Shown: positions 26,663 through 35,075, counted from the stretch's first letter. The stretch: DNA of 64,000 nucleotides from Polaribacter sp. Q13 (GCF_016858305.2 NZ_CP074436.1:3306001-3370000); one strand, 5' to 3'. Notes: a model not told the origin generated them from the sequence alone. Numbers and translations: made by a program.

Positions 26663-27429
26663 TCTTTATAGCATACGGGGAGAATTTCTCCTTTCATTAA
26701 ACAAAATCGTTCTAGTTTTTCTGGAGCGATTTTTTTTGTGTAATCAATTTCCTCAACTTTAAAACCTATAGAACGTAACTTGTTAAAATAATCTCTACCG
26801 TACACTCTTACATGATCATATTGTCCAAAAATCTCAGCACGCTTTTTTTTGTCTGTGATAGAATCATCTTCAAACGTTTTTTCTCTTGATAAATCTTGCG
26901 GAATCTGAAATATACCAAATCCACCTTTTTTCATTACTCTAAAAAGTTCTTGCATTGCCTTGGTGTCGTCTGTAATGTGTTCTAAGACATGATTACAGAA
27001 AACAACATCAAACGAGTTGTCATCAAAAGGTAAGTCGCAAATATCTGCTTTAACATCTGCAATTGGAGATTCTAAATCTGAAGTGGTATAAGTTAAGTTT
27101 TTTTGTTTTCTAAAAATATCTAAAAAACATTGTTCTGGCGCAATGTGTAAGGTTTTTAGTTTTTTGGTTGATGTAAAAAAGTCTGTCTCATCTCTTAAAA
27201 ATAACCACATTAATCGATGTCTTTCTAAAGATAGGGTAGAAGGAGAAAGTGCGTTTTCTCGTTGCTTACCGTATCCGTAAGGTAAAAACTTACGAAAACT
27301 CTTACCATCTATAGGATCCGTAAATTTATCGCCCTTTAAAGAAAAAGCAATAATTGGCCTTACTAGATAACTAGCTTTTATTAACCAAGGTCTTGGGATG
27401 GTATTTAGAATGGATTTAAAAATAGACAC
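26659..27429 (-). CDS. Class I SAM-dependent methyltransferase
   Basis: A 256-residue protein with the Methyltransf_11 core: LHIAPEQCFLDIF (motif I region), ESPIADVKADICDLPFDDNSFDVVFCNHVLEHI (motifs II-IV, condensed) and VMKKGGFGIFQIP. Substrate unknown; probably a small molecule or envelope sugar. The start is GTG at 27429-27427: the frame is closed by TAA two codons upstream, and the first internal ATG is at about residue 74, inside the conserved part. This GTG lies in the inverted nonamer repeat that flanks the GxxExxY gene, so the repeat seems to supply the start codon. It was probably once directly downstream of map. Confidence 0.85.
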   Translation of the reverse strand: MSIFKSILNTIPRPWLIKASYLVRPIIAFSLKGDKFTDPIDGKSFRKFLPYGYGKQRENALSPSTLSLERHRLMWLFLRDETDFFTSTKKLKTLHIAPEQCFLDIFRKQKNLTYTTSDLESPIADVKADICDLPFDDNSFDVVFCNHVLEHITDDTKAMQELFRVMKKGGFGIFQIPQDLSREKTFEDDSITDKKKRAEIFGQYDHVRVYGRDYFNKLRSIGFKVEEIDYTKKIAPEKLERFCLMKGEILPVCYKD

Positions 27430-27449
27430 GAATTACACGGATTACACAA
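27425..27449 (+). repeat. Left inverted nonamer repeat of the GxxExxY cassette
   Basis: GACACGAATTACACGGATTA followed by CAC: CACGAATTA-CACGGATTA-CAC has a 9-bp period. It is the inverted counterpart of 27865-27890 (15 of the first 19 bases agree) and contains the methyltransferase start codon on the minus strand. Confidence 0.65.
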
Positions 27450-27457
27450 AATGAGAG

Positions 27458-27835
27458 TTATAAAATTACTCTTTTGTAGGTTAAACTATCTTCACCAAAA
27501 TTAACTAATAAGCCTAGTTTTATTTTTGATGCAGCTAAATAATTAAGAGTTTGTTTTATATGGCTGTTTGTTAAACATTCAATTGCTTTAATTTCAAGTA
27601 TTATTTTATTATCGATAACAAAATCAGCAAAATAATAATGAGACAATTTTTCTCCTTTATATAATATTTGAAATTTTACTTCCCTTTGATATAAAATTCC
27701 ACGTCTTTTAAATTCAATTTCTAAAGCATCACCATAAATAATTTCACTAAAACCTTTTCCTAATTCTTTATGAACTTCCATGCAGGAACCAATAATGTTA
27801 TATGATTCCTGTTTATGTAGAAGTTCAGATTTCAA
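27458..27835 (-). CDS. GxxExxY protein (PD-(D/E)XK nuclease-like)
   Basis: A 125-residue cytoplasmic protein of the GxxExxY family, named for the motif seen here as GFSEIIY, preceded by IGSCMEVHKELG. The middle carries FADFVIDNKIILEIKA, a D-x(n)-ExK pattern of the PD-(D/E)XK nuclease fold, followed by a helix ending KQTLNYLAASKIKLGLLVNFG. Family members are widespread and scattered in environmental bacteria; their role is not established. Here the gene separates map from the methyltransferase gene and is bracketed by inverted 9-bp-period repeats (27425-27449 and 27865-27890), which suggests it moves as a small cassette. Mobility is inferred from these flanks. Confidence 0.85.
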   Translation of the reverse strand: MKSELLHKQESYNIIGSCMEVHKELGKGFSEIIYGDALEIEFKRRGILYQREVKFQILYKGEKLSHYYFADFVIDNKIILEIKAIECLTNSHIKQTLNYLAASKIKLGLLVNFGEDSLTYKRVIL

Positions 27836-27864
27836 TTTTTTTGGTGAAATTAAAGTTTATTTTT

Positions 27865-27890
27865 TAGTGACAATTAGTGAAATTAGTGTC
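27865..27890 (-). repeat. Right inverted nonamer repeat of the GxxExxY cassette
   Basis: Read on the minus strand: GACACTAATTTCACTAATTG then TCACTA, i.e. CACTAATTT-CACTAATTG with a 9-bp period. It is inverted relative to 27425-27449 and ends 4 bp from the map stop codon. Confidence 0.65.
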
Positions 27891-27894
27891 TGTT

Positions 27895-28698
27895 TTATTG
27901 TCTGAATTCGTCTTCCTCATCGGTAACAATCCCTAATACGTCATGTACATATTTAAATGTAGAAAGAAGTTCTGGTTTTCCGTTAACAATAGCAACATCA
28001 TGCTCAAAGTGGGCAGAAGGTTTGTTGTCTAAAGTTGTAATTGTCCAGCCATCAGAATGTTGTCTAATTTTATGAGTACCTAAGTTTGTCATTGGTTCTA
28101 TGGCAACTACCATTCCTTCTGCAAACTTTTTACCTCTACCTCTTTTTCCGTAGTTAGGCATTTCTGGATCTTCGTGCATTTCTCTTCCTAAACCATGTCC
28201 TACTAGTTCTCTTACAACTCCATAGCCATGATCTTCAGAAAATTTTTGAATAGCATAACCTACATCACCAACTCTGTTACCTGCTTTAAATTCACGAATA
28301 CCTACATATAAACTAGCTCTTGTTACATCTAGTAGTTTTCTTGTAGCCGGTTCAATCTCTCCAACGGCAAAAGTATAGGCATGATCTCCGTGAAAACCAT
28401 TTTTATATGCGCCACAATCTATAGAAATAATATCGCCTTCTATTAGTGGGTTTTTATTTGGAATACCGTGTACTACTTGAGAATTAGGACTCATACAAAG
28501 TGAATTTGGAAAATCATATAAGCCTAAGAAACCAGGTACAGCACCTTCAGATCTAATAAAGTCTTCTGCAAGTTTGTCTAAATATAAAGTAGAAACTCCA
28601 GGTTTTACTTCTTTTGCAAGCATACCTAATGTTTTAGAAACGATTAGGGCACTTTCGCGCAACAATTCTATCTCTTCTCTTGTTTTTATCTTAATCAT
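27895..28698 (-). CDS. map: Type I methionine aminopeptidase
   Basis: Start placed at 28698 (MIKIKTREEIELLRESA), 267 residues; the frame is open to 28719. It removes the initiator methionine from nascent proteins. The five metal ligands of the pita-bread fold are recognisable: ISIDCGAYKNGFHGDHAYTF (two Asp), LVGHGLGREMHEDPEMPNYG (His), MVVAIEPM (Glu) and FEHDVAIVNGKPELL (Glu side condensed). A possible minus-strand -7 box TAAATTTG (complement of 28717-28724) lies about 18 bp upstream of the start, favouring the shorter form. First gene of a likely map/methyltransferase unit now split by the GxxExxY cassette. Confidence 0.93.
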   Translation of the reverse strand: MIKIKTREEIELLRESALIVSKTLGMLAKEVKPGVSTLYLDKLAEDFIRSEGAVPGFLGLYDFPNSLCMSPNSQVVHGIPNKNPLIEGDIISIDCGAYKNGFHGDHAYTFAVGEIEPATRKLLDVTRASLYVGIREFKAGNRVGDVGYAIQKFSEDHGYGVVRELVGHGLGREMHEDPEMPNYGKRGRGKKFAEGMVVAIEPMTNLGTHKIRQHSDGWTITTLDNKPSAHFEHDVAIVNGKPELLSTFKYVHDVLGIVTDEEDEFRQ

Positions 28699-28754
28699 TT
28701 TAAATAAATTGAAAGACAAATTTACTACATTTTAGGTAAAATAGGAGGGTTTGT

Positions 28755-29156
28755 CTATTTGAAAAAAGAGAAAAATCCTTTTTTCTTTTTTTCAGGTGGC
28801 TCGTAGTTAAAAATAGCTTTGTGTATTTCTGTCCACCCTAAAAAACCACCAACATTTCTATCATCTATAAATAAATCGGCATGAATTTTACGGCTGTGTT
28901 TTTCATCATATTCCTCTTCTGGGAAATTCTTATTTATGGCATAAAATTCAATATTATTTTCTTTGCAGAAAGCAACAGCTTCATCTAATCTTTTACCATG
29001 TCTGTAGGTCCATAAAATTAATCTATGACCTTGAGACTGTAGTTTCTTTAAGGTATGAAAAGCAAAAATTATTTCTTCACCAATTTTAGGATACGCATCT
29101 TCTACAATGGTACCATCAAAATCTACAGCAATAATTAAAGGGTTTGTTGGTAGCAT
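28755..29156 (-). CDS. HAD-superfamily hydrolase, BT0820-like
   Basis: A 133-residue small HAD-type phosphatase. The nucleophile motif is VDFDGTIVED; the second motif region LILWTYRHGKRLDEAV and the acidic LFIDDRNVGGFLGW complete a minimal core without cap domain. Proteins of this short type are conserved next to core genes in Bacteroidota; the substrate is unknown, possibly a small phosphate ester. It lies 3 bp downstream of the thioredoxin-like gene on the same strand, so the two are in one operon. The C-terminal tail is Lys/Phe-rich (KKKKGFFSFFK) and of no clear meaning. Confidence 0.8.
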   Translation of the reverse strand: MLPTNPLIIAVDFDGTIVEDAYPKIGEEIIFAFHTLKKLQSQGHRLILWTYRHGKRLDEAVAFCKENNIEFYAINKNFPEEEYDEKHSRKIHADLFIDDRNVGGFLGWTEIHKAIFNYEPPEKKKKGFFSFFK

Positions 29157-29159
29157 TTA

Positions 29160-29702
29160 TTATTTTTGGTAAGAATGTTTGTATGCTTTTCCTGAAACAA
29201 TTTTTAAGATGTCTTTTTCTAAAGTTTCTCGAGCATATTCAACAAATCTACCAATTTCTTTTCCTTCTTTATAAAAGATAAAAGTTGGTACTCTTTTAAT
29301 GTCTAAACCTTCTTGTAAGTTATCTGGTGTTTTTTTACTTCTGTTTACAGTAACTAATTCAAAATTATTTAAATTAAAATCTGCTTGTTCTAAAATTTTG
29401 TATAAATGCGGGGTTTCTCTTTTACTATCTCCACACCAAGTCCCCATAAAACCTTTAATTTTAACTCCTTTTAATTCCTTTTTAAGGGATGTAATAGTGG
29501 TTGCGTCTGGAGTGTATGTATCAAACTTTTGATTAAACCAAGTGCTGTATGGGGTTTGTTGAAAAGACTCTTTGTTAGCTAATCCAATTAAATCGCCACT
29601 TTGATTCTTTGTTGCGGTTACTTTTTGAGTTTTAATTACTTTCTGTTGTACGTTACAAGATGATAGTATTACTACAAAAGCTAATATAAAAAGTCTTTTC
29701 AT
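29160..29702 (-). CDS. Thioredoxin-fold lipoprotein with a WCGDSKRETP active site
   Basis: A 180-residue lipoprotein (lipobox ILSSC, Cys16) with a thioredoxin fold. The active-site region reads FMGTWCGDSKRETPHLYKIL: only one Cys is present where classical thioredoxins have CxxC, so it is more likely a peroxiredoxin-like or binding variant than a disulfide reductase. The cis-proline loop is RVPTFIFYKEGKEIGR. It is placed between gpmI (17 bp downstream of its stop in the minus direction) and the HAD gene (3-bp gap), so co-transcription is likely. Reaction partner unknown. Confidence 0.8.
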   Translation of the reverse strand: MKRLFILAFVVILSSCNVQQKVIKTQKVTATKNQSGDLIGLANKESFQQTPYSTWFNQKFDTYTPDATTITSLKKELKGVKIKGFMGTWCGDSKRETPHLYKILEQADFNLNNFELVTVNRSKKTPDNLQEGLDIKRVPTFIFYKEGKEIGRFVEYARETLEKDILKIVSGKAYKHSYQK

Positions 29703-29718
29703 TTTTTTTTAAATATGA

Positions 29719-31236
29719 TTATAATAAAGAATGTTGTGTCATTTCTTTTGGTTGTGCTACATCCATTAAATCTAAGATTGTAGGAGCAATATCACCTAAA
29801 ACACCACTCTTTACAGACTTAATTTCTTTATCAATTAAAATAAAAGGAACTGGGTTTGTAGTGTGTGCTGTATGAGGAGATCCATCAGGATTCATCATGG
29901 TTTCACAGTTACCGTGATCTGCAATTAATAAAATAGAATATCCATTATCTAAACCAGTTTCTATAACTTCTTTAGCACAAATATCTACAGCTTCACAAGC
30001 TTTAATAGCAGCGTCCATCATTCCGGTATGACCAACCATATCTCCATTAGCAAAGTTTAAGCAAACAAAATCTGCTTCACCTTTCTTTAAATCTATACAC
30101 AAAGCATCTTTTAATTCGTATGCAGACATTTCTGGTTTTAGATCATAGGTAGCTACTTTTGGCGAATTTCTTAAAATTCTAGATTCTCCTTCAAACGGAG
30201 TCTCTTGTCCTCCTGAAAAGAAAAAAGTAACGTGTGGATATTTTTCTGTCTCTGCAATTCGAATCTGTTTTTTACCTGCATTAGATAAAACTTCACCTAA
30301 CGTATTTTTAATATTATCGGTATTATAGATCACGTTAATTCCTTTAAAACTTGCATCATATAAAGTGATGGTTGTGTAATAAAGGTCTAATTTTTTCATT
30401 CCAAATTCTGGGAAATCATTTTGAGACAAAGCATTTGTCAATTCTCTACCTCTATCTGTTCTGTAGTTAAAGAAAAGTACAACATCACCTTCTTTAATTT
30501 GAGCTTTCGGAGAACCATCTTCATTTGTTACAATGATTGGTTTGTGAAACTCATCTGTGATACCTGCTTCGTAATTTGCGTTTATAGTATCAATAACATT
30601 TGTTGTTTTGGTACCAACTGCATTTACCACACCATCGTACGCTTCTTTTACACGTTCCCAACGGTTATCTCTATCCATAGCATAATAACGACCTGTTACA
30701 GTTGCTATTTCACCAGTGCTTTTGTCCATGTGTTCTTGCACTTCTTTTAAGAAATAAGGAGCAGATTTTGGATCGCAATCTCTACCATCTGTAAATGCGT
30801 GTAAATACACATTATCTACTTCATTTTCTTTAGCAACATCTAATAATCCTTTTAAGTGATTAATATGTGCATGAATTCCTCCATTAGAAACTAGTCCTAA
30901 TAAATGAACGTCTTTATTATTTTCTTTAGCATATTTAAAAGTATCTAATAATACCTTTTCTTTACCTAAAGTATTTTCTTTTACAGCTTTATTGATACGC
31001 GCTAAATTCTGATACACAATTCTACCAGCACCCAAATTCATATGTCCTACTTCAGAATTACCCATTTGTCCTTCAGGTAAACCTACATGTTCTCCATCTG
31101 TTCTTAATTGAGCGTTTGGATACTTGTCATATAAACTATTAATAAAAGGTGTTTTTGCGTTGTAAATAGCAGATACTTTAGGGTCTTGCGTAATTCCCCA
31201 ACCATCCAAAATCATAAGGATAACTTTCTTGTTCAT
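29719..31236 (-). CDS. gpmI: 2,3-bisphosphoglycerate-independent phosphoglycerate mutase
   Basis: Start placed at 31236 (MNKKVILMILDGWGI), 505 residues, the usual length; the open frame runs to 31275. It interconverts 3- and 2-phosphoglycerate in glycolysis and gluconeogenesis with two Mn ions. Metal and phosphate ligands: LMILDGWG (Asp), GNSEVGH (catalytic Ser), HAFTDGRDCDP, TGRYYAMDRDNRWERV, NFANGDMVGHTG (Asp/His) and LIADHGNCE (Asp/His). It heads a unit with the thioredoxin-like and HAD genes. Identification is secure. Confidence 0.95.
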   Translation of the reverse strand: MNKKVILMILDGWGITQDPKVSAIYNAKTPFINSLYDKYPNAQLRTDGEHVGLPEGQMGNSEVGHMNLGAGRIVYQNLARINKAVKENTLGKEKVLLDTFKYAKENNKDVHLLGLVSNGGIHAHINHLKGLLDVAKENEVDNVYLHAFTDGRDCDPKSAPYFLKEVQEHMDKSTGEIATVTGRYYAMDRDNRWERVKEAYDGVVNAVGTKTTNVIDTINANYEAGITDEFHKPIIVTNEDGSPKAQIKEGDVVLFFNYRTDRGRELTNALSQNDFPEFGMKKLDLYYTTITLYDASFKGINVIYNTDNIKNTLGEVLSNAGKKQIRIAETEKYPHVTFFFSGGQETPFEGESRILRNSPKVATYDLKPEMSAYELKDALCIDLKKGEADFVCLNFANGDMVGHTGMMDAAIKACEAVDICAKEVIETGLDNGYSILLIADHGNCETMMNPDGSPHTAHTTNPVPFILIDKEIKSVKSGVLGDIAPTILDLMDVAQPKEMTQHSLL

Positions 31237-31275
31237 TGTCTTAAAATTGAAAAGTAAAATTAAGGAAAATTTCAT

Positions 31276-31618
31276 TGTTTTTATTGATTTTCTCGTTTTT
31301 TTACGAAACCGATAACGTAAATGAACGTTAAAATAAACAACAATTATATTGCTTTAATAAGGAGTGTTATAAGGATAAGGGGAGAAACATTCTTTTGCAA
31401 ATAAAAAAATAATAGAAATTTTTAATCAGTTAAAAACTCAATTTCAATTGGATTGGTTATTGACTTTAGAATTATATGAAGTAGCTTTGCAAAATAATCT
31501 TTCTATTCTTTAGACCATTTTAGAAAGATTAGAAGAGTTAAAATGTAACAAAAGCTACACAAACCTAATTGAAAATGGATTAGTTTTGTGCTAAGTTTAA
31601 TATTAAAATAAAAACAAC
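31276..31618. other. Intergenic stretch, largely a decayed coding remnant
   Basis: Apart from the remnant listed at 31379-31594, the stretch shows only A/T-rich sequence. Inside the end of the remnant, TAGTTTTG (31581-31588) fits the TAnnTTTG -7 box and may be the promoter of the rhodanese gene; no TTG lies at the right distance. Confidence 0.45.
31379..31594 (+). pseudogene. Decayed C-terminal fragment of an unidentified protein
   Basis: One frame reads GEKHSFANKKIIEIFNQLK..., with DWLLTLELYEVALQNN, then TAG at 31511-31513, then continues TILERLEELKCNKSY and LIENGLVLC to TAA at 31592-31594. The composition is strongly protein-like on both sides of the stop, but there is no start codon and no upstream domain. 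It is therefore the leftover 3' end of a lost gene. I cannot name the family with confidence. Confidence 0.5.
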
Positions 31619-31936
31619 ATGGGTCTATTTGACATGTTTAAAAGAAAAGATATGAGTGCAGAAATTAAAGAATACTTAGAAAAAGGAGCTATAATTCTAG
31701 ATGTAAGAACAAAAGAGGAGTGGGATGAAGGACATACAGCAGGTGCAAAACATGTGGTTTTAACTGTTATTCCTTTAGAAATTGATAAAATTAAAGCTTG
31801 GAACAAACCAGTAATTGCTGTTTGTAGAAGTGGAGCAAGAAGTGGGCAAGCTACTCAGTTTTTAGCTAAAAATGGAGTAGATGTAATTAATGGAGGACCT
31901 TGGCAAAACGTAGATCAACACGTTTCTGATAAATAA
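31619..31936 (+). CDS. Rhodanese-like domain protein
   Basis: A 105-residue single rhodanese domain (AIILDVRTKEEWDEGH opening, active-site loop VCRSGARSGQA with the catalytic Cys, and GGPWQNVDQ near the end). Such small cytoplasmic rhodaneses carry persulfide sulfur or sense redox state; the acceptor is unknown. The start ATG has an A-rich leader typical of the phylum. It is monocistronic and ends at a hairpin terminator (31944-31974). Confidence 0.88.
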   Translation: MGLFDMFKRKDMSAEIKEYLEKGAIILDVRTKEEWDEGHTAGAKHVVLTVIPLEIDKIKAWNKPVIAVCRSGARSGQATQFLAKNGVDVINGGPWQNVDQHVSDK

Positions 31937-31943
31937 ACTTTAG

Positions 31944-31974
31944 ATAATCGATTCATACCGATTATTTATTTTTG
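31944..31974 (+). terminator. Terminator after the rhodanese gene
   Basis: ATAATCG (31944-31950) pairs with CGATTAT (31959-31965), followed by TTATTTTTG. Confidence 0.65.
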
Positions 31975-31984
31975 TATTATAAAT

Positions 31985-32025
31985 AAAATAGAATTGTAAC
32001 TAATTTGTTATGATTCTATTTTTTT
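31985..32025 (-). terminator. Hairpin overlapping the end of the small membrane-protein gene
   Basis: AAAATAGAAT (31985-31994) pairs with ATTCTATTTT (32013-32022). On the minus strand the stem includes the stop codon of the gene at 32008-32433, and a T-rich stretch follows. Confidence 0.6.
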
Positions 32026-32433
32026 GTAAAAAACGGAGTGATTTTTTCTTCTACTAAACCCCATTTTTCTATGTCTTTGTAGTCTAATGTATACTTTTAA
32101 AGAGTGGGATAGTTTTCTTATGACAGCAAATGTTCCGCCAAGTATTGAGCCAACAAAGGCTCCCATTGTAATTGGATTAAAATCATGACCAGTAATAAGA
32201 TATTTTAGGTAGAAAATAGTAATTCCTATAGCAATAGAAACAAGAAATACCTTTAGTTTAGATTTTGTTAAAAGCGCATAAGTACCGCAAAAAAGTCCTG
32301 TTATTACTGAGGTTATAGTAATTTTTGTTAGAATTAGTTCTAATGCACTAATTTCATCTGTAACAAAAATTGATGTTACAAACATACCTATTAAAAGTCC
32401 TGAAGTTATTCCAATTAATACTTTTTTCATCAT
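32008..32433 (-). CDS. Hypothetical membrane protein with four transmembrane segments
   Basis: A 141-residue protein with four hydrophobic stretches (about 4-22, 37-57, 63-83, 88-108) and a basic cytoplasmic tail (LQRHRKMGFSRRKNHSVFYKK). It looks like a small inner-membrane protein, positive-inside. No motif allows a function. Two consecutive ATG codons open the gene (32433 and 32430). It is single, convergent with the rhodanese gene, and its stop codon lies inside a terminator stem. Confidence 0.6.
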   Translation of the reverse strand: MMKKVLIGITSGLLIGMFVTSIFVTDEISALELILTKITITSVITGLFCGTYALLTKSKLKVFLVSIAIGITIFYLKYLITGHDFNPITMGAFVGSILGGTFAVIRKLSHSLKVYIRLQRHRKMGFSRRKNHSVFYKKIES

Positions 32434-32539
32434 TTAGGGGATAATGTTATTTATTATAAAGATACATTTTTTAAATTAAATATACTTTTTAAGTGTAATT
32501 TTTTTTTAAAGTAAATAGTAGTTAATTATTTAGGTATTT

Positions 32540-33487
32540 TTAAAAAGTGATAAAAGAGAATTGAGTATTTAACTTGTCTTTTTTAACTTCTAAATTTTTT
32601 AAAAACTGTTGATGTTGTATGGAATTTGGATTAAAAGGTCTATGAGAAATTCCTTTTTGAATTATTTCTACCTCTTTCATTATTAAAGTAGCCTCTTCAG
32701 AAAACCAAGTAGCAACAAATTTTTCCCAAATATAATTAATGGCAGTTTTGTTGGGGTGTACCATGTCTTCTGCATAAAAACGATAATCTCTTAATTCGTC
32801 CATCATTATTTCATAAGAAGGAAAATAAGAGACGTTATCTTCATTAAGTATATTGTGTATGGCAGTAATTAAATGTGCTTTACTTTGAGTGTTCTCTACA
32901 AAACCGTCTTTTAAATGCCTTACAGGAGAAACCGTAAAAAGTACATGTATATCTTTATTAATAGCTTTTAAAAGTACAATTATAGCCTCTAAACTTTCCG
33001 TAATTTCATCAACTGAAAGTAATTCTTTTAAAAATTTTTTCTGTGGAATTTTATGACAATTTGCAACAATTTTATCTGTTTCAATAAAACGATATACCCA
33101 AGCAGTGCCTAGAGTAATTATAATATGTGTTGCTTCCTCTAATTCTTTTTTTGTTGATGAAATTACAGCGTTTAAGTTGTTTAAAATCTCATCTTTATTA
33201 GTAGTGCTTAAACTAGAATGAGCATCAAAACTATGCCAACGTTCATTTTGGAAGATTAAATCCGTTTCTGTGTATTCTTTTTCATTTATAGCATTTGTAA
33301 TTAAATTTTCAATTGCTTTTGGGTGAAATAGAATTCCGAATGGATTTTGGTTAGATTGAAATTTAAAATAATTGAGTTTATTTCCAATATTTTCTGAAAA
33401 ACAAGAGCCCAAAAGAATCAATTTAGATTCAAAGCAGACTAAATTATTTGATGCTTTTTTTAATGGGATTTTTGTTTGTAGATTCAT
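32540..33487 (-). CDS. GSCFA-domain protein
   Basis: A 315-residue protein with the name-giving motif near the N-terminus, LLGSCFSENIGNKL, followed by conserved blocks ITLGTAWVYRF, FTVSPVRHLKDG and YRFYAEDMVHPN. These are the blocks of an SGNH/GDSL-like hydrolase fold (Ser in GSCFS, and D-H in the last block), so an esterase-type activity on a cell-surface glycan or lipid is plausible but unproven. It is the last gene of the DUF1800-DUF1501-GSCFA unit; its ATG directly follows the DUF1501 stop codon, indicating coupling. Confidence 0.85.
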   Translation of the reverse strand: MNLQTKIPLKKASNNLVCFESKLILLGSCFSENIGNKLNYFKFQSNQNPFGILFHPKAIENLITNAINEKEYTETDLIFQNERWHSFDAHSSLSTTNKDEILNNLNAVISSTKKELEEATHIIITLGTAWVYRFIETDKIVANCHKIPQKKFLKELLSVDEITESLEAIIVLLKAINKDIHVLFTVSPVRHLKDGFVENTQSKAHLITAIHNILNEDNVSYFPSYEIMMDELRDYRFYAEDMVHPNKTAINYIWEKFVATWFSEEATLIMKEVEIIQKGISHRPFNPNSIQHQQFLKNLEVKKDKLNTQFSFITF

Positions 33488-35074
33488 TTAATATTTCAAT
33501 AATTTTTTAGTTTTAGAAATGCCTTTAGATTGATAATGTATAAAGTAATTTCCTTTAGGTAAATTATGAACATCAACTTTTAAATTATGCTGTATAGAAC
33601 TATATTTTTCGCTTGTAATTTGTTTTACAACGGCACCAATACTATTGTATAAAGTAATTTTTACGATTTCGTTATTTCCTAAAAATTTAATATTAACCGA
33701 ATCAATTGTAGGGTTTGGATACACAGAGATCTCTAATTCTTTTAATAAAAAATCATCACTAGAAAGTGAAGCAGAACAACCTTTTTTAAATATAGGAAGT
33801 GCATCAAACTCATTAAATAAAACGGAGGTAGATTCTTGTTTAGTAGCACCTAGCCAATCTGTTAAAATTGTACTATAGATGTTTCTAAAGTCGTATTGCA
33901 TTTGTACTGATTCTTTTTCGTCTACTTTAGTGTCAATTTCTGGGGCATCACCCAAAACTTGGTTCTTAGCACAAGTTCCAAATAAAAATAAAGGAGCAGC
34001 AGCACCGTGATCTGTCCCTAAACTATTATTGGAGCGAATTTTTCTTCCAAATTCAGAATACGTCATTCCAACTACTTTCTGATCAATATTTAGTAATTCT
34101 AAATCTTCTTGAAAAGCCGCTATGGCATCAGATAATTCCTTTAATAATCGACTATGAATTCCTTCTGTAACATTTCCTCCTTCAACTTGATTGTTATGAG
34201 TATCAAAGCCACCTAATTGTACAATGTATACTTTTGATTTTAATCCGCCAGAAATTAGTTTTGCAACATTTTTTAATTTTCCTGCTAACTTAGTGTTGTT
34301 AGTATTTTCGTATTTGGTTGATAAATTATTACCTGATTCAGATGCGTTTTTAACGATATCTGCATAGGCATTTGTTTGTGAAATTGTATTATTAATGTAA
34401 TTTAAAGAATCTCCGTAACAATTAGAAGAAATCTCCCCTGTACTAGATAATAAAGCAGTTCCTGGGTTATTAGGATCTGATACTGCCATAGAAAAATTAG
34501 CGGATTTTCCTTGGCAAGTTTCTGATACTACTTTTCCGATAGTAATTGCAAATGGGTGTGGATGATCTTTATTTGGATAGTTTACTGGGTATTCAGAGTT
34601 TTCTTCACCAAAAAAACGTCCAAGCCAACCAGAAGTAATGTTTTCATTAGAACTGGACGCAGAATTCCAAATATCAGTAGATCTAAAGTGAGATCCATTT
34701 TGATTCGGATATCCAACATTCTGGATAATAGATAACTTTTCATGATCCCAGATTTCTTTTAGACCAGCTAAAGAAGGATGAAGGGCTACGCCATTATCTA
34801 GACTTAATAAATTAGCTTCTGGTACTATAATGTTAGAACGTACGCTCTGTAAATTATCATATTGATTATTATTAAAAACGGTGTTTAAGCCATCATTACC
34901 TCCCTGTAATTGTATTAAAACCAATATATTTTCATTGTCTTCTAGAAATTGGAAGTCTTTGGGTTTTTCACTTGCAAATAACGGAAAACCACTTAGTGCA
35001 ATTGGTAAAGAAGCAGTAGCTAATGTACTTAATTTTAAAAAATCTCTTCTATTTAGTTTTTTTGACTTCTTCAT
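33488..35074 (-). CDS. DUF1501 protein with Tat signal and T9SS type A sorting domain
   Basis: A 528-residue secreted protein. The N-terminus is a twin-arginine signal (KKLNRRDFLKLSTLATAS). The DUF1501 body, related to sulfatase/alkaline-phosphatase-fold enzymes, shows LIQLQGGNDGLNTV, LQNVGYPNQNGSHFRSTDIW, QLGGFDTHNNQ, MTYSEFGRKIRSNNSLGTDH. The last ~75 residues (EISVYPNPTIDSVNIKF ... LPKGNYFIHYQSKGISKTKKLLKY, condensed) are a type IX sorting domain for surface attachment. It is between DUF1800 (1-bp gap) and GSCFA (no gap). Known DUF1501/DUF1800 pairs have no proven substrate. Tat export before T9SS is implied by the two signals. Confidence 0.88.
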   Translation of the reverse strand: MKKSKKLNRRDFLKLSTLATASLPIALSGFPLFASEKPKDFQFLEDNENILVLIQLQGGNDGLNTVFNNNQYDNLQSVRSNIIVPEANLLSLDNGVALHPSLAGLKEIWDHEKLSIIQNVGYPNQNGSHFRSTDIWNSASSSNENITSGWLGRFFGEENSEYPVNYPNKDHPHPFAITIGKVVSETCQGKSANFSMAVSDPNNPGTALLSSTGEISSNCYGDSLNYINNTISQTNAYADIVKNASESGNNLSTKYENTNNTKLAGKLKNVAKLISGGLKSKVYIVQLGGFDTHNNQVEGGNVTEGIHSRLLKELSDAIAAFQEDLELLNIDQKVVGMTYSEFGRKIRSNNSLGTDHGAAAPLFLFGTCAKNQVLGDAPEIDTKVDEKESVQMQYDFRNIYSTILTDWLGATKQESTSVLFNEFDALPIFKKGCSASLSSDDFLLKELEISVYPNPTIDSVNIKFLGNNEIVKITLYNSIGAVVKQITSEKYSSIQHNLKVDVHNLPKGNYFIHYQSKGISKTKKLLKY

Positions 35075-35075
35075 A

